Shown: positions 19,432 to 26,188 of the stretch, one piece after another
Layout of the letters: each line of letters opens with the position of its first letter
How positions within the stretch are numbered: the stretch's first letter is position 1
Assembly: GCA_947564305.1 (NCBI GenBank)
Contig: CANOBT010000055.1
Location: forward strand, 1 to 32,226
Length of the DNA stretch: 32,226 nt
Direction of reading: 5' to 3'
Source: an uncultured Lachnospiraceae bacterium
Lineage (GTDB): Bacteria > Bacillota_A > Clostridia > Lachnospirales > Lachnospiraceae
Program-made: the position numbers and the translations under genes
The notes under the pieces: generated by a model
What the model saw: only the letters and a program-made list of their open reading frames with translations
Told to the model about the DNA's origin: nothing
The model's database searches: none

Positions 19432-20538
19432 CTACTCCTTTGTTTCTCTGGGGATGATGATAAATATACGGAATCCAGGATTCGTTGTAATCTGGAGTGT
19501 GCCGTTTAATGCGTGAACCCGTTCTTTCATATTAGACAGTCCAATTCCCTGATGAGGGGACGACTCTTTTTCCAGATTTGCGGTGGTTCCGTTATCCTCA
19601 ATACACAATTGATATAGGGCAGGGTGTTCACGCAATGTAATTCGTACCAGACTGGCATCACTGTGCCTCATTACATTGGAAAGAGCTTCTTTTACCACAC
19701 TGATAAAACAATATTTTACCTCTCTTGGCAGGATACGGCCCATGTCATATTGTAGTGCGGCCGGACAAAATGAGAAATCTGCAATCAGGCTTTGGAGGGA
19801 TTCCTTCAGGTCCACAGAGTCATCATGCAGGTCATGTACACTGCTTCGAATACTGTCCATGGCAGAATTCAGGGATGCATCCAGGTTATCCAGCAAAGGA
19901 TGCAGGGAATCCTGTTGGTTTATGGTTCTTGCGGCTCCAAGAAGCAGAATGGAACGGGAAAGTAAATGCCCTACATTGTCATGGATTTCTCTTGCAATTC
20001 GATTCCGCTCCCGAAGGGTAGCAGTATAAATTTCATAGTCCTGTTTTTCACGGAGAACCCGATTTTTTTCAGTCAGCAGCAGATTGTGTTCCCTGCTGTC
20101 GTCCTGTATTTTTCGGAATTGTGCGCTTAATTCCTCATATTGCCCGGTATGGCTTCTAAGCAGAAAAGCCAGTAGCATCCCGGATAGACCATATAATATT
20201 GGCAGGGCCGGAAGGGCTGTGAATATATGATAAAAAAACAGAAGTGAAAGGCACACAATGAGCAGGCTGCGCCGCTCTTGCAGGAATACATAAAATGCAG
20301 ACGGAAAAAAATAGAAAATAGGAGGAAAAAAGAAAGAAAGGGCTAAAAATATAATTCCTATTCCCAGACGGAGCTGAGGAGATTCTACAAAATAATAAAT
20401 AGAGCAGAGTATTAGCGCACACAAAAAAGAAAACACAAACGATGGATTTATCGGTGTATACAGTATAGAAAACATGCAGTATAGCATTAAAAATCCGGTA
20501 TCTTGAAAATAACGCATAACCCCTTTACTCGCCCTCAT
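19432..20538 (-). CDS. Sensor histidine kinase, HisKA_3/NarX-type
   Basis: 368-residue membrane kinase, partner of the response regulator 7 bases downstream. The N-terminal 130 or so residues are very hydrophobic, with about five membrane segments and no large outer domain. That is typical of intramembrane-sensing kinases such as LnrJ and DesK, which detect membrane-active compounds or membrane state. A short coiled linker leads to the HisKA_3 motif RNRIAREIHDNVGHLLSR with H186. The HATPase domain follows, with VVKEALSNVMRHSDAS (N box), EDNGTT and GIGLSNMKERV (G box). The start at 20538 is the first ATG; a second one seven codons in is equally plausible, as neither has an ideal ribosome binding site. 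A strong promoter lies at 20577-20605. Confidence 0.93.
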   Translation of the reverse strand: MRASKGVMRYFQDTGFLMLYCMFSILYTPINPSFVFSFLCALILCSIYYFVESPQLRLGIGIIFLALSFFFPPIFYFFPSAFYVFLQERRSLLIVCLSLLFFYHIFTALPALPILYGLSGMLLAFLLRSHTGQYEELSAQFRKIQDDSREHNLLLTEKNRVLREKQDYEIYTATLRERNRIAREIHDNVGHLLSRSILLLGAARTINQQDSLHPLLDNLDASLNSAMDSIRSSVHDLHDDSVDLKESLQSLIADFSFCPAALQYDMGRILPREVKYCFISVVKEALSNVMRHSDASLVRITLREHPALYQLCIEDNGTTANLEKESSPHQGIGLSNMKERVHALNGTLQITTNPGFRIFIIIPRETKE

Positions 20539-20576
20539 TCCTACAATAAGTAGTTTCTGTTTTTTGAACTATCACC

Positions 20577-20605
20577 ATTATAATACATGGAAAGAAAACT
20601 GGCAA
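20577..20605 (-). promoter_or_regulatory. Promoter of the kinase-regulator genes
   Basis: On the minus strand, TTGCCA (20605-20600) is followed after 17 bases by a perfect TATAAT (20582-20577). The start point would be near 20570, leaving an untranslated leader of about 30 bases before the kinase. Its quality suggests constitutive expression of the two-component pair. Confidence 0.7.
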
Positions 20606-20630
20606 AGAAAAAAGAGGATTTTGTGATAAA

Positions 20631-20688
20631 TGTCATATGGAGGAGGTGACAATATACACTTCTCTTTCTTTTGTAAAAAAAGTATACT
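20631..20688 (+). promoter_or_regulatory. Candidate regulated promoter of the ABC transporter
   Basis: A -10-like TATACT (20683-20688) has no recognisable -35 box at 16-18 bases upstream. An inverted repeat, TGTCA (20631-20635), 11 bases, TGACA (20647-20651), is centred about 54 bases before the expected start point, a usual position for an activating response regulator. A weak promoter that needs the neighbouring LuxR-type regulator would fit. This is inference; only the boxes are seen. Confidence 0.4.
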
Positions 20689-20717
20689 AAAAATACGCAG
20701 AAGGAACTAAGACTATC

Positions 20718-20741
20718 TTAGCTTCATTTTAATGAGGCTAA
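20718..20741 (+). promoter_or_regulatory. Palindrome in the ABC transporter leader
   Basis: The arms TTAGCTTCATT and AATGAGGCTAA are inverted copies with a single mismatch around a two-base centre. The mismatch becomes a G-U pair in RNA, so it could act either as a DNA operator or as an RNA hairpin. It lies between the predicted start point and the ATPase ribosome binding site. No T tract follows. Confidence 0.5.
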
Positions 20742-20785
20742 ATTGGAAATGAATGAATCTAAAATGGAAAAGGAGAGAGTAGAAT

Positions 20786-21715
20786 ATGGTTGATATAAAA
20801 AATTTGGTAAAGCGTTATGGGGACCTGCTGGCACTGGACCATTTGAATCTGCAGGTTCGGGAAGGGGAAATATTTGGTCTGCTGGGCCCCAACGGTTCTG
20901 GCAAGACGACAGCCATTAACTGTATGCTGGCACTGCTTCGGTATGATCGCGGGGACATCCGTATTTTTGGAGAGGAAATGAGTCCTGACAATTATCGTGT
21001 GAAGCAGCAGATTGGGATTGTGTTACAGAATGTGGCGGTATTTGATGAACTCACTGTATATGAAAATATAGATTATTTCTGCGGACTTTATGTAAAGGAT
21101 AAAGAAAAGCGAAAAAGTCTGGTGGAGGAAGCGGTGGCATTTGTAGGTTTAGAGGATTATCAGAAGAAACGTCCCAGAAAATTATCAGGGGGGCTACTGC
21201 GAAGACTGAACATTGCCTGCGGGATTGCACATAAGCCCAGACTGATTATTATGGATGAACCTACGGTAGCAGTGGACCCTCAGAGCAGGAATAAGATTCT
21301 GGAAGGAATTCAGGAATTGAATCGGCAGGGCTCCACGATCATTTATACGTCTCACTATATGGAAGAAGTGGAGCAGATTTGCACCCGGATTGCCATTCTC
21401 GATCATGGAAGAAGCATTGCCGTGGGGACAAAAGAAGAATTGAAAATGATGATCAAGACAGGGGAAACTATCACTATAGAGGCGGTGGCGCTGACAGAAG
21501 AGCAGCTTGGCAAAATCCAGGAGCTCCCCCATGTATTTGCCGTAGATTATGAGGAACAGATACTTGTTGTGCGCTGTACCAAGGCAAAACATAACTTGAT
21601 TCGTCTTCTCAATTATCTGCAGGAGGAGGAAATACTATTTGGAAGAGTCTTTTCTGAACTTCCCACATTGAATGACGTCTTTCTGGAGATTACTGGAAAG
21701 CAGTTAAGAGAGTAG
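20786..21715 (+). CDS. ABC transporter ATP-binding protein (LnrL/drug export type)
   Basis: ATPase subunit of an ABC-2 type exporter, 309 residues. Walker A GPNGSGKT is at 34-41, the Q-loop in GIVLQNVAVF, and the signature LSGGLLRRL from residue 133. The Walker B end is IIMDEPT with D157 and E158, followed by D-loop VDPQSR and H-loop TSH. A C-terminal extension (about 225-309) is typical of DrrA/LnrL-like ATPases. The signature carries LL where QR or MK is more common. The ribosome binding site GGAGAG is about 10 bases before the ATG. Two permease genes follow directly, and a two-component system is divergently transcribed. This matches the organisation of linearmycin-type resistance modules (YfiLMN); the actual substrate is unknown. 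Confidence 0.95.
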   Translation: MVDIKNLVKRYGDLLALDHLNLQVREGEIFGLLGPNGSGKTTAINCMLALLRYDRGDIRIFGEEMSPDNYRVKQQIGIVLQNVAVFDELTVYENIDYFCGLYVKDKEKRKSLVEEAVAFVGLEDYQKKRPRKLSGGLLRRLNIACGIAHKPRLIIMDEPTVAVDPQSRNKILEGIQELNRQGSTIIYTSHYMEEVEQICTRIAILDHGRSIAVGTKEELKMMIKTGETITIEAVALTEEQLGKIQELPHVFAVDYEEQILVVRCTKAKHNLIRLLNYLQEEEILFGRVFSELPTLNDVFLEITGKQLRE

Positions 21716-21726
21716 GAGGGAGACGA

Positions 21727-22851
21727 ATGCTGCATTTAATAAAATATAATCTGATTGTAAAAGTAAAGTGTATGAACGTTATCTTCTGGCCGCTTGTGTT
21801 TCCATTGATTTTAGGAACACTCTTCTATTTTGCTTTTGGAACAATGGAGGAGGCGGACTTTGAGACTGTGCAGACGGCAGTTGTTGAGGAGAAGGAAGCG
21901 GATGTCGTGTTTTTGGAATTTCTGGAAACTTTGGAGGAAGACGAGGAACATCTGATAGAAGTTCATGAGATGAGTCGGGCGGAGGCTCTGGAGGCTCTGA
22001 AACAGAAGAAAATAGAGGGAATCTATTTCGCAGGGGAAACACTTTCCCTGACGGTGAGCGGCAACGGGATTCCGGAGAGTATCCTGCAGTCCCTTTTAGA
22101 ATCCTACGAAAATGGGAAACAGACTCTGGAACTTGTGGCAAAGCAGCATCCGGAAGGGCTGCAGTCGGCAGTAGAACAGATGAGCGGATATGAGGAGATG
22201 GTGGAACAGGTATCATTGGGAGGAAGGACGACAGATGGCAATGTACAGTTTTTTTACGCCTTAATCGCAATGGCGTGCCTGTACGGCTCTTTTATCGGAT
22301 TGGATGCGGCCATCAATATTCAGGGCAATCTGTCGCCTTTGGCGGCCAGACGTTGTGCGACGCCCACCCATAAACTGAAACTGGTTCTGGCGGAGATGCT
22401 GTCTTGCTTCTTCCTGCACTTTATCAATGTGCTCATCCTTCTTGCGTATTTGCGATATGTGCTGAAGCTGGAATTCCAGGGACAGCTTTTGGAGATGCTT
22501 CTGATTACGTTGTTGGGGAGTATGATTGGGGTATCTATGGGAATTTTTAAAGGCTGTATCGGGAAAGAGGGAGAAGGAATCAAGGTCGGAATCCTGCTGG
22601 GAATTTCCATGATTGGAAGTTATCTGGCTGGTCTGATGACTGCGGATATGAAGTACTTTGTAGATCGGCATGCGCCAATTATAAACAGGGTTAATCCGGC
22701 AGCAGTGATTACAGACGCATTTTACTGCATCAACGTGTATGATGACCCGGCACGTTTTACCAGAAGCCTGGTTACATTAGGCGTGTTGTGTGCAGGATTG
22801 ACATTTGTCTCGTTTTTGCTGATCAGGAGGGAGCGTTATGACAGTATATAA
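21727..22851 (+). CDS. ABC-2 type transporter permease (first)
   Basis: 374-residue membrane subunit. One membrane segment near the N-terminus (about 17-40, VIFWPLVFPLILGTLFYFAF) is followed by a large, acidic outer domain (about 42-180). About five more hydrophobic segments (about 180-370) end in a basic cytoplasmic tail. This is the ABC2_membrane_3 layout of drug and lipid exporters. GGAGG lies a few bases before the ATG, 11 bases after the ATPase stop. The gene overlaps the next permease by 14 bases, so the two are probably made in equal amounts and form a heterodimer. Confidence 0.9.
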   Translation: MLHLIKYNLIVKVKCMNVIFWPLVFPLILGTLFYFAFGTMEEADFETVQTAVVEEKEADVVFLEFLETLEEDEEHLIEVHEMSRAEALEALKQKKIEGIYFAGETLSLTVSGNGIPESILQSLLESYENGKQTLELVAKQHPEGLQSAVEQMSGYEEMVEQVSLGGRTTDGNVQFFYALIAMACLYGSFIGLDAAINIQGNLSPLAARRCATPTHKLKLVLAEMLSCFFLHFINVLILLAYLRYVLKLEFQGQLLEMLLITLLGSMIGVSMGIFKGCIGKEGEGIKVGILLGISMIGSYLAGLMTADMKYFVDRHAPIINRVNPAAVITDAFYCINVYDDPARFTRSLVTLGVLCAGLTFVSFLLIRRERYDSI

Positions 22852-23992
22852 AGGATATCTAAGGGTTATGAAGAAAAATATGTGGCTGATTTTGCTGTAT
22901 CTGGTAATTTTTACAGGAATCACGGTCATGTTTCAGATGGTTTCAGGAAATGATCCTATGTCAAATTATCAGGCGGAAAGCGTCAAGATTGCAGTGGTTG
23001 ATGAAGACGGCGGGAACCTTGCCAAAGAATTGAAGGATTTCCTGGGGCAGTGTCATCAGGTTACCGAGATAGAAAATGACAGGGCGCGGATGCAGGAAGA
23101 CTTATTTTATCGAAATGTGGAATACATTATCCGGATACCAGAGCATTTTTTTGAAACCTGTATTGCGGACGGGGAAAAACTGGCGGTGACAAAGGTGCCG
23201 GGTTCCTATACGGCCTTTTATGTGGATCAGCAGTTGAACAGCTTTTTGAATGATGCAAGGGTTTATTATGCGGCCGGTTTTTCTCAGGAAGAAACAGCGG
23301 AGGCGCTAAAGGGGCGGGAGACGGTACAGGTGGAATTATTGGATACAGGAGGGGCGGTGGAAGAAATGCCGGCCTATGGATTTTATTTCCGATATATTCC
23401 ATACTTGTATTTGTCAGTGCTCTGCTATGTGATGGGAAATGTGATTGCGGCATTTCGTCGAGGGGATTTGCCGAAAAGGATGCGAGTCTCTGCAATCTCC
23501 GCACGCAGACAAAGTCTGGAGGGGCTTTTGGCAACGGCTACCATGGCAGCCGGTTTGTGGCTCGTGAGCATCATCGGAGCATTCCTTTTCTACGGAAAGA
23601 GACTGATGGAATGCGGAGGATTGCTTTATTATCTTTTGAACACGTTGATGATGGTTTTGACGGCTCTCTCGATTTCCTATCTTGTGGGAATGCTGATACG
23701 GGGAAAGAATGCCGTCAATACCCTGAATGGGATTGTGAATGTGCTCTCCCTGGGAATGTGTTCTCTGTGCGGAGTATTTGTATCACTGGAAGTAATGAGT
23801 AAGAGTGTGAAGACTGTGGCCCAGTTTCTGCCGGTGTACTGGTATGAAGTAGTGAATGAACTGGTGGTGGAGTTTGGCAGTGTGACAGGAGAAGCGAGAC
23901 AGATGGTGTTTCAAGGGTTGGGAATGCAGTTCGCGTTTGTTGCGGCATTGGTCTGTGTGACGTTGGCAATCGCAAAATGGAAGAGGGTGTGA
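22838..23992 (+). CDS. ABC-2 type transporter permease (second)
   Basis: 384-residue membrane subunit with the same plan as its neighbour. An N-terminal membrane segment (about 14-37) leads to an outer domain starting SNYQAESVKIAVVDEDGG (about 45-62). Such an AVVDED motif is common in YhgE/Pip-like and ABC2_membrane_3 proteins. Six or so membrane segments in the C-terminal half follow. Its start lies inside the end of the first permease gene, with GGAGG (22827-22831) about 6 bases before the ATG. A terminator follows at once, closing the three-gene transporter operon. Confidence 0.9.
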   Translation: MTVYKGYLRVMKKNMWLILLYLVIFTGITVMFQMVSGNDPMSNYQAESVKIAVVDEDGGNLAKELKDFLGQCHQVTEIENDRARMQEDLFYRNVEYIIRIPEHFFETCIADGEKLAVTKVPGSYTAFYVDQQLNSFLNDARVYYAAGFSQEETAEALKGRETVQVELLDTGGAVEEMPAYGFYFRYIPYLYLSVLCYVMGNVIAAFRRGDLPKRMRVSAISARRQSLEGLLATATMAAGLWLVSIIGAFLFYGKRLMECGGLLYYLLNTLMMVLTALSISYLVGMLIRGKNAVNTLNGIVNVLSLGMCSLCGVFVSLEVMSKSVKTVAQFLPVYWYEVVNELVVEFGSVTGEARQMVFQGLGMQFAFVAALVCVTLAIAKWKRV

Positions 23993-23995
23993 AAG

Positions 23996-24020
23996 AGGTG
24001 CCTGTTTGGGCGCCTTTTTT
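23996..24020 (+). terminator. Rho-independent terminator of the ABC operon
   Basis: AGGTGCC (23996-24002) pairs with GGCGCCT (24009-24015) with one G-U pair, and six T residues follow (24015-24020). It lies 4 bases after the second permease stop. Confidence 0.85.
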
Positions 24021-24043
24021 GACTTGCATGCAGTATGTTTTTC

Positions 24044-24072
24044 TTGATTTTTACAGGGATGTCTAGTAGAAT
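24044..24072 (+). promoter_or_regulatory. Promoter of plsX-acpP
   Basis: TTGATT (24044-24049), a 17-base spacer and TAGAAT (24067-24072) form a good sigma-A promoter, 29 bases before the plsX ATG. I see no FapR-type operator around it. Confidence 0.65.
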
Positions 24073-24101
24073 GTATAACAGCAATGCAAGGAGGGATGAA
24101 A

Positions 24102-25112
24102 ATGTCCGAGATGACGAGAGTCGCCCTGGATGCAATGGGTGGCGATAATGCACCGGGAGAGATGATAAAGGGTGCGGTGGAGGCCGTGCAGAAACGTAAA
24201 GATATTAAAATTCTGCTGACCGGAAAAGAAGAGGTTCTTAAAACAGCGCTATCCGCATACACATACCCCGAAGGACAGATTGAGATTGTGAATGCCACGG
24301 AGGTGATTCAGACGGCGGAACCGCCGGTAGCGGCTGTGCGCAGTAAGAAGGACTCCTCGATTGTGGTAGCCATGAAGCTGGTAAGGCGAGGGGAAGCAGA
24401 TGCATTTGTCTCGGCAGGGAACTCTGGTGCAGTGCTGGCAGGAGGCCAGATTTTGATCGGAAAGATCAAAGGGGTGGAACGAGCTCCGCTTGCTCCATTA
24501 ATTCCTACGGCCAAGGGAGTGTCACTTCTGATTGACTGTGGAGCTAATGTGGACGCAAGATCGTCCCATCTGGTACAGTTTGCGCAGATGGGCTCCATTT
24601 ATATGGAACATGTGCTTGGCAAAAAGAATCCCACTGTTGGAATTGTGAATATCGGCGCAGAAGAGGAAAAAGGCAATGCGCTGGTAAAGGAGACTTTTCC
24701 GCTTTTAAAAGCGTGCAAAGGTATCAATTTCGTGGGCAGCGTGGAGGCCAGAGATATTCCTTCCGGTGCCGTAGATGTCGTGGTGTGCGAGGCATTTGTA
24801 GGAAATGTAATCCTAAAGCTGTATGAAGGAGTCGGCGGCACATTGATTAAGAAGATCAAGGCCAGCATGATGACCTCTATGCGCAGTAAGCTTGGGGCGC
24901 TTCTTGTAAAACCCGCATTGAAGGCGACATTGAAGGATTTTGACGCCAGCGAATATGGCGGGGCACCTCTTTTAGGCTTAAAGGGGTTGGTAGTAAAGAC
25001 CCATGGAAGTTCGACAGCAAAAGAAGTATGTACATCTATTATTCAGTGTGTGGCTTTCAAAGAACAGAATATCAGTGAAAAGATTCAGGAGGCAGTTCAT
25101 TATGGAATTTGA
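24102..25112 (+). CDS. plsX: Phosphate acyltransferase PlsX
   Basis: Peripheral membrane enzyme that converts acyl-ACP and phosphate to acyl-phosphate, the first step of phospholipid synthesis with PlsY. 336 residues from the ATG at 24102, chosen because AAGGAGG (24088-24094) is 7 bases upstream; an earlier in-frame ATG at 24084 would precede that site. The N-terminal motif RVALDAMGGDNAPGEMIKGA is diagnostic. DAFVSAGNSGAVLAGG, RAPLAPLIPT and GNVILKLYEGVGGTL are other family motifs. The gene overlaps acpP, whose product is its co-substrate, by 11 bases, so the two are cotranslated. Confidence 0.98.
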   Translation: MSEMTRVALDAMGGDNAPGEMIKGAVEAVQKRKDIKILLTGKEEVLKTALSAYTYPEGQIEIVNATEVIQTAEPPVAAVRSKKDSSIVVAMKLVRRGEADAFVSAGNSGAVLAGGQILIGKIKGVERAPLAPLIPTAKGVSLLIDCGANVDARSSHLVQFAQMGSIYMEHVLGKKNPTVGIVNIGAEEEKGNALVKETFPLLKACKGINFVGSVEARDIPSGAVDVVVCEAFVGNVILKLYEGVGGTLIKKIKASMMTSMRSKLGALLVKPALKATLKDFDASEYGGAPLLGLKGLVVKTHGSSTAKEVCTSIIQCVAFKEQNISEKIQEAVHYGI

Positions 25113-25332
25113 AAAATTGCAGGAAATTATTGCGGAAGTTATGAATGTTACGAAGGACGAGGTTCAGCCTGAGACAAAGTTTGTGGAGGATTTGTCAGCG
25201 GATTCCCTGGATGTCCTTCAGATCATTACGGAGATTGAGGAAGCATTTGACATTGAGATTGACAATGAAGATGCAGACAAGATTGTAACAGTGCAGGATG
25301 CGGTTGATCAGATTAAGAAGGTTGTGGAATAA
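25102..25332 (+). CDS. acpP: Acyl carrier protein
   Basis: 76-residue acidic protein carrying fatty acyl chains on a phosphopantetheine arm attached to S35 in the ADSLDVLQ motif. The start at 25102 (MEFEKLQEI) is set by AGGAGG at 25087-25092. It lies inside the last codons of plsX in another frame; the longer open frame reading back into plsX is not real. The remaining sequence (IITEIEEAFDIEIDNEDADK) is the standard helix II-III region. The gene is followed by a terminator, so plsX-acpP is a two-gene unit separate from rnc. Confidence 0.98.
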   Translation: MEFEKLQEIIAEVMNVTKDEVQPETKFVEDLSADSLDVLQIITEIEEAFDIEIDNEDADKIVTVQDAVDQIKKVVE

Positions 25333-25364
25333 TCATCGATGTGTAACCAGGTACTATTTATGAT

Positions 25365-25390
25365 GAAAAAGCCCCCTTGTGGGCTTTTTC
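25365..25390 (+). terminator. Rho-independent terminator after acpP
   Basis: GAAAAAGCCC (25365-25374) and GGGCTTTTTC (25381-25390) form a perfect ten-pair stem with a six-base loop, with A and T tracts on the two sides. It separates acpP from rnc-smc-ftsY. Confidence 0.92.
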
Positions 25391-25466
25391 AATTTGTAAT
25401 GGTGTAAAAGATTCTATGAAAAAGATACGGGTAAGCAGACATCACTTGCGTCGCAAGTGGTTACAA
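25391..25466 (+). repeat. Structured leader repeat upstream of rnc (short copy)
   Basis: Second copy of the element seen before lepA (5621-5743). It has the same AATTTG...ATGGT...GTAAA start, TATGAAAAAGATACGGG, then AAGCAG, the ATCACTTGC-GTC-GCAAGTGGT hairpin (25441-25461) and TTACAA. It lacks the 38 bases that form hairpin 1 in the lepA copy; the gap falls precisely between CGGG direct repeats. The hairpin ends 9 bases before the rnc GGGAGG (25471-25476). As a terminator lies just upstream, an rnc promoter should be within or near this element, but no convincing -35/-10 pair with good spacing is seen. Confidence 0.7.
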
Positions 25467-25482
25467 TATAGGGAGGAATGAG

Positions 25483-26187
25483 ATGAAAGGAAACTTAAGA
25501 GAACTGGAAAGGCGTATCGGGTATCAATTCCAGGACTTTTCACTGCTGCGCAGGGCGATGATGCACAGTTCCTATACCAATGAGAAGCATCTGCCGCGGT
25601 TTCAATGCAATGAGAGATTGGAGTTTTTGGGTGACGCTGTATTAGAATTGGTATCCAGTGAGTTCTTGTTTTTGGGAGAACCAGAAGTATCAGAGGGGAA
25701 GCTTACCAAGACCAGGGCAAGTATGGTGTGCGAGCCGTCGCTGGCATTTTGCGCACGGGATTTGGAATTGGGGAAATATCTTCTCCTCGGCAAAGGGGAA
25801 GAGGCAACCGGCGGCAGAGAAAGGGATTCTATCACATCAGATACCATGGAGGCTTTGATTGGGGCCATTTATCTGGACGGTGGTTTTACTAATGCGAAAG
25901 AGTTTATCCACAGGTTTATTCTCTCGGATTTGGAAAATAAAAAACTCTTTTTTGATAGCAAGACCATTTTGCAGGAGATTGTGCAGGCGCAGACAGACCA
26001 GGAGATTTCGTATCATCTGGTGAAGGAAGAAGGGCCGGATCACGACAAGGCTTTCTATGTACAAGTACGAATTGGGAAAAAAAGCTATGGCGCAGGCAAA
26101 GGACGTACCAAAAAGGCTGCGGAACAAGAAGCAGCTTACCAGGCGATTTTGAAGCTGAAGGCCGGCCGGGGAGAATCAGGGGTGTGA
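25483..26187 (+). CDS. rnc: Ribonuclease III
   Basis: Double-strand-specific endoribonuclease that processes rRNA precursors and structured mRNAs, 234 residues. The N-terminal nuclease domain has the signature ERLEFLGDAVLEL (about residues 44-56), with the metal-binding Glu and Asp, and the second acidic cluster SDTMEALIGAIYLDGG (about 118-133). A C-terminal double-stranded RNA binding domain (about 160-230) ends in KSYGAGKGRTKKAAEQEAA. GGGAGG is 6 bases before the ATG. smc begins one base after its stop. Its leader carries a hairpin; known RNase III genes are often autoregulated by cleavage of their own leader, but this stem is short for a classical RNase III site. Confidence 0.98.
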   Translation: MKGNLRELERRIGYQFQDFSLLRRAMMHSSYTNEKHLPRFQCNERLEFLGDAVLELVSSEFLFLGEPEVSEGKLTKTRASMVCEPSLAFCARDLELGKYLLLGKGEEATGGRERDSITSDTMEALIGAIYLDGGFTNAKEFIHRFILSDLENKKLFFDSKTILQEIVQAQTDQEISYHLVKEEGPDHDKAFYVQVRIGKKSYGAGKGRTKKAAEQEAAYQAILKLKAGRGESGV

Positions 26188-26188
26188 A

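Noticed and set aside
20637..20690. An 18-codon reading frame (ATG to TAA) containing AGGAGGTGA in the kinase/ABC gap
   Set aside because: It lies upstream of the likely ABC promoter start, has no ribosome binding site of its own, and the AGGAGGTGA within it is not followed by a usable start codon.
25003..25101. N-terminal extension of acpP back into plsX
   Set aside because: The extended frame reads plsX codons in a wrong frame; AGGAGG and the family N-terminus both point to 25102.
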